Under the pieces are notes generated by a model, which ran no database searches, was not told where the DNA came from, and saw nothing but the letters and a program-made list of their open reading frames with translations. A program made the position numbers and the translations under genes. From Merdicola sp048393175 (GTDB lineage: Bacteria; Bacillota; Clostridia; TANB77; CAG-508), in assembly GCA_048393175.1 (NCBI GenBank), contig DBFJJM010000068.1, forward strand, positions 1 to 11,434: a stretch of DNA of 11,434 nt, read 5' to 3'. Each line of letters starts with the position of its first letter. Positions within the stretch are counted from its first letter, which is position 1. Below are positions 1-5,906 of this stretch, piece by piece.

Positions 1-365
1 TTTATTTCTTGTAATAAAATAAATTTTTAAAAAATCTATTTTATTATATGGTTTATTGCCATCTTTTGTCAATGTTCCTTCTGAAGTATTTTTTTATTAG
101 ATATTATTTTCTCTGAAAAGGTTTCATTTTTTTAATTTATTCCAAACTATAGTTAAATTTTTCTACAAGAATGTGTTATATCAAAGTAATCTAAAAAATA
201 GGCAAAATTGCCATCTTATAATCTACTACCTCTTTTTATAAAATAGCTCTGTTGCTTTATATTGTTTTTCATCCAAAATTGATATTATCTAAAAAATTTT
301 TGCATCCATTTTTTCTTTCCAAGAAGTTATAACATGTTTTGTGTGCAAAATAAGAAAATTTGTTT
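1..365. other. AT-rich non-coding stretch left of the DnaA-box cluster
   Basis: I see no credible gene, RNA or repeat array here on either strand. The stretch is strongly AT-rich with many short A and T runs. It contains two exact copies of the 11-mer ATCTAAAAAAT (189-199 and 287-297), the same word that recurs at both ends of the downstream island. An AT-rich tract beside DnaA boxes could serve as a DNA-unwinding region, but that is inference only. Confidence 0.5.
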
Positions 366-471
366 TGTGGATATGTGGAAAGCAAAAAGGATAGTGTGGA
401 TAATAAGATGTGAAAAAAGTCCAAACCCTTTTATATAAAAGGGTGGATAATGTGGATAACATTGTGGATAA
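366..471 (+). other. DnaA-box cluster
   Basis: Three perfect copies of the DnaA box (TGTGGATAA, the complement of TTATCCACA) lie at 395-403, 451-459 and 463-471. One-mismatch copies are at 442-450 (GGTGGATAA) and 366-374 (TGTGGATAT), and a weaker one is at 374-382. All face the same way, and the boxes at 442 and 451 abut. Such density is far above chance and is typical of a replication origin or of an extra-origin DnaA-binding cluster that titrates or regulates DnaA. No dnaA, dnaN or rpmH is in the window, so an origin cannot be asserted. A 20-bp perfect palindrome (425-444) sits between the boxes. The cluster ends 22 bp before the -35 box of the tRNA gene, so DnaA could also affect tRNA transcription. 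Confidence 0.75.
425..444. repeat. 20-bp perfect palindrome inside the DnaA-box cluster
   Basis: Bases 425-444 read ACCCTTTTAT followed by its exact reverse complement, giving a symmetric site centred on TATA with GGGT overlapping the imperfect DnaA box at 442-450. It could be an operator for a dimeric protein or an easily melted cruciform. There is no T-tract after it, so it is not an intrinsic terminator. Confidence 0.6.
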
Positions 472-492
472 CTTAAAAATATTTCCTACTAC

Positions 493-524
493 TTGACAGA
501 TTTAGGAAATGGTGTTATTATAAT
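493..524 (+). promoter_or_regulatory. Promoter of tRNA-Arg
   Basis: A perfect -35 box TTGACA is at 493-498. TATTAT at 516-521 gives the ideal 17-bp spacing, and an overlapping TATAAT at 519-524 would give 20 bp. Transcription would start at about 528-531, only a few bases ahead of the mature tRNA 5' end at 535. This is the usual layout of a vegetative (sigma-A) tRNA promoter. Confidence 0.8.
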
Positions 525-534
525 GATTGCATCT

Positions 535-611
<77 letters not shown>

Positions 612-617
612 CTATTT

Positions 618-650
618 TCAAGGGTTTTAAGCTCTTGATTTTTTTATTTT
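618..650 (+). terminator. Terminator after tRNA-Arg, carried by the island
   Basis: A 7-bp stem TCAAGGG/CTCTTGA (618-624 with 632-638, one G-T pair) with a 7-nt loop is followed by a T-rich tract to 650. It would end the tRNA transcript 7 nt past the CCA. It is island DNA and thus replaces the original terminator pushed away to 5831-5877. Bases 618-631 also recur in inverted orientation at 5704-5717. Confidence 0.7.
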
Positions 651-657
651 TTGTAAT

Positions 658-754
658 ATCTAAAAAAACATCTAAAAAATTTCGTTGGTTTTTATCTTTA
701 TATTGCTTGAACTCATTGTATATCAATATTTCTAAGACATAGAAATATCTAAAA
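658..754 (+). repeat. Left-end ATCTAAAA direct repeats (possible integrase arm sites)
   Basis: ATCTAAAAAAA at 658-668 and ATCTAAAAAAT at 670-680 form a pair 12 bp apart. A shorter copy, ATCTAAAAT, is at 747-755, next to an inverted repeat with 9-bp arms (726-734 with 740-748). A matching pair lies at the island's right end. Clustered short direct repeats at both ends of an integrated element, in addition to the core site, are typical of arm-type sites of tyrosine integrases. The words are AT-rich, so this is inference. Confidence 0.45.
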
Positions 755-760
755 TTTTTC

Positions 761-790
761 TAAAAAAGTTAATCTGTTTTTTATTAACTT
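761..790 (-). terminator. Probable terminator of the abiE-gabija operon
   Basis: On the minus strand, AAGTTAAT (790-783) and ATTAACTT (773-766) form an 8-bp perfect stem with a 9-nt loop, and the stem's end runs into a T6 tract followed by A. It lies 33 bp beyond the gajB stop codon. The stem has low G+C. A second weak hairpin (GTGG/CCAC, 801-820) lies between it and the stop, and either or both could act. Confidence 0.45.
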
Positions 791-822
791 CAAAATAAAA
801 GTGGCAAACTTAATTACCACCT

Positions 823-1323
823 TTATATTTCATAGTTATATTTCTGTATTCCTAACTTTTCTATTGCATCTATAGTTTCATTTTTTCCTTCCTCTATATT
901 AATTGCCAAAATAAGATTTTTACTTGTTCTTGTTAATGCCACATACAGGTAGTTCAACTCTTTGTTGCTTTCTGTTTTTTTCATTAATAAATAATCTGAC
1001 ATTGACTTATTAATTATAAACATACAGTCTTTTGTTTCTAATCCTTTTACTTTGTCAATACTATATACACTATATTTAGGATTATTCATTTGTATTTGAT
1101 TTCGTAATTCACAATAATCCTGATATGGTATATTGTCTAAATTATATTTATCTAAAAATTTATGTTTTACATTTCGATTTTGTGATAATATTTCTTCTAA
1201 TTCTATCTCTTTTTCATATAAATATGCATCTTCATCATCTCCTTGCGGCATTACTTCAAGTAGCTTTTCTTTTAGAGATTGTGGTATTACATTTTTGTTT
1301 TGTCCGAGTTTCAAATAATTCAT
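823..1323 (-). CDS. gajB: GajB C-terminal reading frame (helicase motifs V-VI)
   Basis: A frame of up to 166 residues forming the C-terminal part of the same helicase. SIDKVKGLE (residues 88-96) matches motif V of UvrD-type helicases (commonly T.HKAKGLE), and LYVALTRT (126-133) matches motif VI with its arginine finger. The ATG at 1323 has no convincing ribosome binding site, only an A-rich run, and lies inside the upstream frame. It is therefore best read as the continuation of gajB after a frameshift rather than a separate gene. The frame ends at TAA 823-825. Confidence 0.75.
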   Translation of the reverse strand: MNYLKLGQNKNVIPQSLKEKLLEVMPQGDDEDAYLYEKEIELEEILSQNRNVKHKFLDKYNLDNIPYQDYCELRNQIQMNNPKYSVYSIDKVKGLETKDCMFIINKSMSDYLLMKKTESNKELNYLYVALTRTSKNLILAINIEEGKNETIDAIEKLGIQKYNYEI

Positions 1324-2179
1324 CTTTTTTTCTAATATAAATAAGTCCTTTATTTTCTCTTACTTTATTAAATATATTATCAAATTCTTTATCTTTAACA
1401 TCTATATATGATATACTACCTTTTTCGCTATTTTTTGATATTTGTCTTTGATTTTCAGGACAGTATAAATTTGATATTTGCACAATTTCATTTGGTAATC
1501 TATGTGTTATGTTTTTATATGGCAACATTTGAAAATTTATTACTTCTCCTCTTTCAACTTTTCTTATAAAGTTTTCTAGAACATGGGGATATTTAATTGC
1601 CTGCTTTGGATCTCCTACCATGTAGATACTTATATTTTCAGAAGCTAATTTTTCTATAATTTTTATAACATCTTCATTTAAATCTTGTGCTTCATCAATA
1701 TATATTGCTCCTATACTAGCTATAAAATGTTCTAATATATTTTTTCTCTTTGTAATTTGTTTTTTAGTTTGACTTATATTTCCAACGAGTATCTGTTTCG
1801 CTACATTGAAAACAATTTCATTATGAATAATCCCCTTGTCTTGTAATTTACTAATTATAAATCTTTTCTTTTTAGCTTCGCTAGGCAATGAGGTTGATAC
1901 TGCTTTTGTATATTTTCTTTCTAAAATATAATTGCTATATGGATATATAAGCTCATTTAATAAAAAAGTATGTATTGTTAATATTTTTATATTATCTGGA
2001 ATATATCCTCTTTGTTCTTTTATGCTATCTTCAATATTTTTTCTAGCAAAATTAGTGTAAGTAATAACATAGATATTTTTATTCTCTTGAATTTCTTCGT
2101 TTAAAACTAGTTCTGATAAATCATGTGTTTTTCCAGCACCTGCTCCAGCTATTAGTATTTTACTTGCTACATACTCCAT
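1256..2179 (-). CDS. gajB: GajB N-terminal reading frame (helicase motifs I-IV)
   Basis: A 307-residue frame forming the first part of the UvrD-like helicase. Visible motifs are AGAGAGKT (residues 11-18, ATP-binding P-loop), VITYTNFA (38-45, motif Ia), TIHTF (68-72), IDEAQDL (161-167, Mg/ATP-hydrolysis motif II), GDPKQAI (189-195, motif III) and THRLPNEI (225-232, motif IV region). About the last 12-25 residues, after IYIRK, are probably out-of-frame sequence read past the shift point. If translated as it stands, it would make a helicase lacking the second RecA-like half, which should be inactive. The start codon choice is supported by an AAGGAG site and by the P-loop lying at residue 11, as usual for this family. 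Confidence 0.8.
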   Translation of the reverse strand: MEYVASKILIAGAGAGKTHDLSELVLNEEIQENKNIYVITYTNFARKNIEDSIKEQRGYIPDNIKILTIHTFLLNELIYPYSNYILERKYTKAVSTSLPSEAKKKRFIISKLQDKGIIHNEIVFNVAKQILVGNISQTKKQITKRKNILEHFIASIGAIYIDEAQDLNEDVIKIIEKLASENISIYMVGDPKQAIKYPHVLENFIRKVERGEVINFQMLPYKNITHRLPNEIVQISNLYCPENQRQISKNSEKGSISYIDVKDKEFDNIFNKVRENKGLIYIRKKDELFETRTKQKCNTTISKRKAT

Positions 2180-3890
2180 CTATAATCTCCTTTATATAAG
2201 TAGGAATTTCTATCTTAATTTTGTTATCTAATATGCTATTACAAATTTTAAACATATTTTCTGTTTTATTTTTGTTATCTGTCATATAATCTTCAAGTTT
2301 TGTATCTTTCAATTCTTCCTGAAATAAATCTTCTAAAACTTGTCTATTATTTCCTTGATTAATTAAAGCATCTTCAAAAGTATATTCTGTTTCTTTTGTT
2401 GTTCTTACAAAAATATTTTTTCCATCATCATATGCATCGTGTTTTTTCTTTGCTTTAGGTTGATTATCATAATCTCTTACTACTCCGATTTTTTTATCTG
2501 TATCTTGATTTATTACTTTCCAGATATCTAAAAATTTAGTATATCCTTTTCCTGTAACAATAACTTCTGCCATATTTAAATTCTTATTTTCTTGTTGCAA
2601 GTATGTGTTTATATACATTTCTTCTGTTGGTCCTTCTACAAGTATAACTCTTTTAGATAATAAGATCTTTAAAATATCAAAATTAGGTCTTTTAGCTAAA
2701 TATTTACTTATATCACTATATTGTGAAAAACTTATTGGTTGATTATCTTTTAGTAACACAACATTTTCAAATTTTAGTTTATTAATAATATTATAATTGT
2801 GTGTAGTAATAATTCCTTGTACAAAATCTTCTGTTTCTATATTCTCTAAACTTTTTGTAATAAAATCTATTGCTACATTTAAATTATTGACACACATATG
2901 TGCTTCTGGTTCTTCGATTGATATCAAATTGAATTTTCTTTCTTCGTTAAGGTAATTCGTAAATAGCAAAATTATTAATAATAAATTCCTTGTTCCTAAG
3001 CCTTTTTGATATAGAAATTTTTCTCCATATGTCATATTGATATTAGAAAATATGCTTTTTAAATTTGGTGTATTAGGTCCTAATTCTAGTTTATCTATAA
3101 TTTCTCTCCAATTATCAAAATCAGACTTATTAAATTTATTAAATACATCTTTATACGAATCCAAGTCTTTTAGTTCGTCAAAAAATTTAATATATGCTTG
3201 ATTAGCAAGATATCTATCTTGTTTACTTAAATTTTTTTCTAGTAATGAACTAACTAACTTATACGACATTTGTTTATCAGTCTCTGAAAAGTTATCTCTT
3301 TCTGCTCCAATATAACTAATATTAAAGTTTTGAAGTTTATCGAATCGTACACCTTTTCCATTATTACTCGAAATAATTTTGTATTCATACATATTTAACG
3401 GAAGTATATAGTTTTCTCCTAAAGACTGTATATCTATAACTTCTTGCATAAATTTCATCTCATCTTTAGGTTTAAAGACATATTCAACTTCATAACAATT
3501 ATTTCCTTCATTATCTTCATTTAGCCAATCACTTAATAATGCTTTTTGATATTCAGAATTTGCTTCTATTATTTTAAGCTTTATTTTAACAACTGGTATA
3601 ATAGTGTTTAAATATTCTAAATTTTTGTCTTGTATTGCTTGAGATATTTCAGTTTTTTGTAATTTTACATCTTCTTTAAATTTTTTTAATCTATTGCTAT
3701 TGATATCCGCTATTCCTAATGTTTTAGTATAATATTGAAAAGTATTGTTATTAAGTACTAATCTTATGGCTTCTATAGCATTAGATTTCCCAATATCATT
3801 TTCTCCTATTAAAATAGTAAATTTGTTTAATGGTATTTCTATATGTTCAAAATTTCTATAATTGTCTATTATTACTTCACTTATATACAT
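2160..3890 (-). CDS. gajA: Gabija nuclease GajA (OLD-family ATPase with TOPRIM domain)
   Basis: Nucleotide-regulated DNA endonuclease of the Gabija anti-phage system; characterised GajA forms a tetramer that works with GajB. The 576-residue length is close to the known protein. The N-terminal ABC-type ATPase half shows the P-loop GENDIGKS (29-36), the signature-like GLGTRN (297-302), the Walker B stretch ISIEEPEAHM (323-332) and a switch-like TTHN (362-365). The C-terminal TOPRIM half shows LVEGPTEE (417-424), with the catalytic-type glutamate E419, and RDYDNQ (472-477), with the paired aspartates D473 and D475. A ribosome binding site AAGGAG lies 8 nt before the ATG. The gene starts 12 bp after abiEii and overlaps gajB by 20 bp, so translation is probably coupled. 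Nothing looks broken. Other OLD-family systems are possible, but the adjoining UvrD-like helicase makes Gabija the best call. Confidence 0.9.
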   Translation of the reverse strand: MYISEVIIDNYRNFEHIEIPLNKFTILIGENDIGKSNAIEAIRLVLNNNTFQYYTKTLGIADINSNRLKKFKEDVKLQKTEISQAIQDKNLEYLNTIIPVVKIKLKIIEANSEYQKALLSDWLNEDNEGNNCYEVEYVFKPKDEMKFMQEVIDIQSLGENYILPLNMYEYKIISSNNGKGVRFDKLQNFNISYIGAERDNFSETDKQMSYKLVSSLLEKNLSKQDRYLANQAYIKFFDELKDLDSYKDVFNKFNKSDFDNWREIIDKLELGPNTPNLKSIFSNINMTYGEKFLYQKGLGTRNLLLIILLFTNYLNEERKFNLISIEEPEAHMCVNNLNVAIDFITKSLENIETEDFVQGIITTHNYNIINKLKFENVVLLKDNQPISFSQYSDISKYLAKRPNFDILKILLSKRVILVEGPTEEMYINTYLQQENKNLNMAEVIVTGKGYTKFLDIWKVINQDTDKKIGVVRDYDNQPKAKKKHDAYDDGKNIFVRTTKETEYTFEDALINQGNNRQVLEDLFQEELKDTKLEDYMTDNKNKTENMFKICNSILDNKIKIEIPTYIKEIIDGVCSK

Positions 3891-3902
3891 TTCAATTACT
3901 CC

Positions 3903-4742
3903 TTAATTAATCTCATTACTTATAAATCTAATTGCTTTAATTACATCATCATATTCTATACTCTTTGCATATAAATGCTTTGCTTGATAATCTTTCCATA
4001 AATGAATTAAAGTTTTATCTTTTTCTATAGTATTTATAATCTTTTTTCTATTTTCTAAATCTTCTTTAGATTTTCTTTGTTCAAATGTAGCTTTTATTGC
4101 TTGTTTCAATATATTTTTATCTATTTCTTGCCATTTAGAGTTAGCAAAAAAGTACAAATCGTAATAATCTTTCATTCTGCTATTGGCTATTTTCCTTGAT
4201 AAAATCGTTTGAAGTTTTTCATCAATAACTGTTTCTTGATTATAAGTATAAATTTCTATGTAATCTTCTTCTAATAATTTTTTATATTTATATTCTATTG
4301 CTCTTGGAGTGATAATATCTCCAGTTGATATATCAAGATGAAATGGAATTTTTAAATTTTCTAGCTTTCCAACTAGTTTTGCTCTGTATCCACCATATTC
4401 AGATTCTTCTTTTATTTCCTCTATTTTTTCTAGTTTCATTTGTGTATTATCATTTAAATTAATGCTAATAATATTGATAATTAACTTTTCTATTTCTTCT
4501 TTTGTAAAGTTTATTCCAACTATGTCTGCATCTATGTCCATTGTGTTTCTTAATTTTATGCCTATAATAGAAGATAATAATAAACCACCTTTTATAATTA
4601 ATTTTTCTTTATACTCTGAAAAGGATATTCTTTCTAGAAATCTTTCAAACATATAATTTTGTAAAACTTGTTGCACTGTTAAGTTATTTTCTTTAGCAAA
4701 ATTATTGGCTCTGTCTTTTAAACTTTGGACATTTTTTATCAT
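3903..4742 (-). CDS. abiEii: AbiEii/AbiGii-family nucleotidyltransferase toxin
   Basis: Toxin of the AbiE type IV toxin-antitoxin system; relatives stop growth and abort phage infection. The 279-residue protein has the DNA polymerase beta-like nucleotidyltransferase fold. Visible motifs are KGGLLL (51-56, the GG motif), TMDID (67-71, metal-binding aspartates D69 and D71), HLDIS (136-140, third aspartate), DEKLQTILSR (174-183) and RMKDYYDLY (189-197), corresponding to the four conserved motifs of the family. Members such as MenT add nucleotides to tRNA 3' ends, but the substrate here is unknown. Its ATG overlaps the abiEi stop by 4 bp (ATGA), with GGAGG 7 nt upstream, so antitoxin and toxin are translationally coupled. 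The gene appears intact. Confidence 0.92.
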   Translation of the reverse strand: MIKNVQSLKDRANNFAKENNLTVQQVLQNYMFERFLERISFSEYKEKLIIKGGLLLSSIIGIKLRNTMDIDADIVGINFTKEEIEKLIINIISINLNDNTQMKLEKIEEIKEESEYGGYRAKLVGKLENLKIPFHLDISTGDIITPRAIEYKYKKLLEEDYIEIYTYNQETVIDEKLQTILSRKIANSRMKDYYDLYFFANSKWQEIDKNILKQAIKATFEQRKSKEDLENRKKIINTIEKDKTLIHLWKDYQAKHLYAKSIEYDDVIKAIRFISNEIN

Positions 4743-5332
4743 ATAAGTACCTCCATGACATTTCTTAATTTCTTTTCACATTTTAACTTTTTAGCATATT
4801 CTATAGCTAGGCTAGTATCTATCTTCTTTTTTATAAACATTTCTTTTATAAATTTGTTGGTTTGTTCTTTGTCTACTCCCGTTTTTTTATTCTTTATTAA
4901 ATCACATAAAATTCTTTCTAAATTGTAAGAGATTACTTCAAAACCTCCAGGTGATTCTACTTTAATTGCTCCTAAATACAAATTTTCTTTATTTACATAG
5001 TGAACTCTTGTATTTTTAGGCATTCTGTGTTTATTGAATCCTTTATAGGTTGTTACATCAATTAAGTCTGGAGTTCTCTCTGTTTCTCCCAAAAAATACA
5101 TTGCTGTATTATATGAAAATACTATTTTATTACTTTTTTGTTGTAAAATATAAAACTCATCTTCAAATATATCTGTTCTTACATAAATTCCTCTCTCGAT
5201 TCTTTCTATTAACTTATCTTTTAATAATTTATTAATATAATAATTATTAATATAATTTTCCTTAAGAAACTTACTATTTACAATTCCTTGACTATCTTTA
5301 ATCACTTTTTTAATTTCTTCATATTTATCCAT
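4739..5332 (-). CDS. abiEi: AbiEi-family antitoxin and transcriptional repressor
   Basis: Antitoxin of the AbiE pair and probably repressor of the whole operon. The 197-residue protein begins with a winged helix-turn-helix of the AbiEi N-terminal type (about residues 1-52, with the typical ..RGIYVR wing), followed by the AbiEi C-terminal domain (FSYNTAMYFLG..ER.PD.IDVTT region onward). I chose the ATG at 5332 because GGAGG (5342-5338) sits 5 nt before it. An in-frame TTG at 5350 would add six residues but has no ribosome binding site and lies close to the promoter. In the studied Streptococcus system AbiEi counteracts the toxin without binding it and represses its own promoter through inverted repeats. 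A fitting repeat lies immediately upstream here (5352-5388). Confidence 0.9.
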   Translation of the reverse strand: MDKYEEIKKVIKDSQGIVNSKFLKENYINNYYINKLLKDKLIERIERGIYVRTDIFEDEFYILQQKSNKIVFSYNTAMYFLGETERTPDLIDVTTYKGFNKHRMPKNTRVHYVNKENLYLGAIKVESPGGFEVISYNLERILCDLIKNKKTGVDKEQTNKFIKEMFIKKKIDTSLAIEYAKKLKCEKKLRNVMEVLI

Positions 5333-5351
5333 TTTATCCTCCAAATTCAAT

Positions 5352-5388
5352 TAATGTGCTTACATTTTATCATTTTGTAAGCACATTA
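5352..5388. promoter_or_regulatory. Operator-like inverted repeat over the abiEi promoter
   Basis: Two perfect 13-bp arms, TAATGTGCTTACA (5352-5364) and its reverse complement (5376-5388), are separated by 11 bp. One arm fills the spacer between the -35 and -10 boxes; the other begins at the end of the -10 box and covers the predicted start of transcription. A bound protein would block RNA polymerase. AbiEi is the likely ligand, by analogy with the studied AbiE autoregulation. That assignment is inference; the repeat itself is direct. Confidence 0.8.
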
Positions 5389-5393
5389 GTCAA
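5364..5393 (-). promoter_or_regulatory. Promoter of the abiEi-abiEii-gajA-gajB operon
   Basis: On the minus strand TTGACT (5393-5388) and TAAAAT (5369-5364) are 18 bp apart, each one mismatch from consensus. The start point would be near 5357, leaving a leader of about 25 nt that contains the GGAGG of abiEi. No other promoter is needed for the downstream genes, since all of their junctions are short or overlapping. Confidence 0.75.
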
Positions 5394-5558
5394 CTTTTTA
5401 ATTAGTATTATCCATTTTTCCTTTTTTATTCAATCATATTTTTGTTTTCTTTTTTGTACACTTAATAAGAATGCGAAATATATAGATTTTCTCATTCTTA
5501 AATTTAATTTTTTAGTTCTTAAAATATTGTAATCAGTAAATAATTCATCATTTTTTAT

Positions 5559-5641
5559 ATCTAAAAAATTTATTTGAATTATATCACTTTTTTATTATTT
5601 TTCATTCATTTTTGAAAAATTATCTAAAAAATATCTAAAAT
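5559..5641 (+). repeat. Right-end ATCTAAAA direct repeats (possible integrase arm sites)
   Basis: ATCTAAAAAAT occurs at 5559-5569 and 5622-5632, followed at once by ATCTAAAAT at 5633-5641, giving a pair 11 bp apart. Orientation is the same as for the left-end pair at 658-680. Both pairs lie in non-coding DNA within about 165 bp of a core repeat, as arm-type sites would. Confidence 0.45.
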
Positions 5642-5703
5642 ACTTTTTAGAATTTTTATTCTTTGCCTCTATTGATGTATTAATTTTTTTACACTTTTAT
5701 TAC

Positions 5704-5717
5704 CTTAAAACCCTTGA
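5704..5717 (-). repeat. 14-bp inverted copy of the left-end sequence 618-631
   Basis: CTTAAAACCCTTGA is the exact reverse complement of bases 618-631. The two copies lie 7 bp (left) and 65 bp (right) inside the core repeats. At the left the word is part of the terminator hairpin; here it has no hairpin partner. It may be a recombination-protein site or a relic of duplicated terminator sequence. Confidence 0.5.
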
Positions 5718-5782
5718 TTTTCTTAGTAATAGTTAATACCAAATAACAATACCTATGATTAATTAAAAAGTAAGTTCACTGA

Positions 5783-5827
5783 CTTCTAAGCCTGGGGTCG
5801 GGGGTTCGATTCCCTCCTGGCTCACCA
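5783..5827 (+). repeat. Right attachment repeat: displaced 3' end of tRNA-Arg
   Basis: This is a direct copy of tRNA-Arg bases 567-611 (anticodon loop to CCA), with T instead of A at T-loop position 59. There is no promoter, acceptor 5' strand or D-arm upstream, so it is not a tRNA gene. By the usual logic of tRNA insertion, this is the original chromosomal 3' end. Its direct junction to the terminator at 5831-5877 agrees. Confidence 0.92.
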
Positions 5828-5830
5828 TAT

Positions 5831-5877
5831 AAAAAGCCATACAACTATTAAAATATCAATAGTGTGTATGGCTTTTT
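5831..5877. terminator. Bidirectional terminator, originally of tRNA-Arg
   Basis: A long hairpin pairs AAAAAGCCATACA (5831-5843) with its exact complement (5865-5877). It continues through a bulged G into ACTATT/AATAGT with an 8-nt loop. A and T tracts flank the stem, so it can work both ways. It serves apeA on the minus strand, whose stop is 30 bp away, and formerly served the tRNA on the plus strand before the island separated them. Confidence 0.9.
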
Positions 5878-5906
5878 TATTTTATCTATTTTGTAATTAT
5901 TTCCTT

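Larger units (their letters stand above)
823..2179 (-). pseudogene. gajB: Gabija helicase GajB, UvrD-like, split by a one-base frameshift
   Basis: Superfamily 1 DNA helicase of the Gabija anti-phage system, the partner of the GajA nuclease. The two reading frames (2179-1256 and 1323-823) overlap by 68 bp, and their motifs follow one another exactly as in one protein. Walker A, DEAQ, GDPKQ and IV-like motifs are in the first; motifs V and VI are in the second. The downstream frame is +1 relative to the upstream one, so removing one base restores a protein of about 451 residues, somewhat shorter than characterised GajB. Likely sites are the A-runs at 1325-1331 (A7) or 1292-1296 (A5) on the coding strand. 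The latter gives the smoother join (Gln-Asn). The ATG at 2179 has an AAGGAG site 7 nt upstream and overlaps the gajA end by 20 bp. Because all motifs survive, the lesion is recent, a sequencing error, or corrected by slippage. Confidence 0.8.
5394..5782. other. Right-end non-coding DNA of the island
   Basis: About 390 bp without a credible gene. It is very AT-rich and holds three ATCTAAAA-type repeats (5559-5641) and the inverted copy of the left-end word (5704-5717). I see no integrase or excisionase remnant. It probably contains the recombination arm of the attachment site, which is inference from position and repeats. Confidence 0.55.

Noticed and set aside
1..534. CRISPR array or insertion sequence in the left non-coding DNA
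   Set aside because: The repeats are short DnaA boxes and AT-rich words with irregular spacing; there are no spacers of uniform length, no terminal inverted repeats and no transposase fragment.
1323..1323. The 823-1323 frame as an independent overlapping gene
   Set aside because: There is no ribosome binding site, and its motifs V and VI are exactly the missing second half of the upstream helicase.
1325..1331. Programmed -1 ribosomal frameshift at the A7 run in gajB
   Set aside because: The downstream frame is +1 (equal to -2) relative to the upstream frame, so a -1 slip would not reach it. One-base loss by polymerase slippage or a mutation fits instead.
1125..1340. Plus-strand reading frames opposite gajB, abiEi/abiEii and the surface-protein gene
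   Set aside because: They are shadows of the minus-strand genes: compositionally biased, hydrophobic or Ser/Phe-rich, without ribosome binding sites or recognisable motifs.
5333..5350. Upstream TTG start for abiEi
   Set aside because: It has no ribosome binding site and lies within a few bases of the predicted transcription start, whereas ATG 5332 has GGAGG at proper spacing.
5783..5827. Second tRNA-Arg gene
   Set aside because: Only the anticodon loop to CCA is present; there is no 5' acceptor strand, D-arm or promoter upstream.
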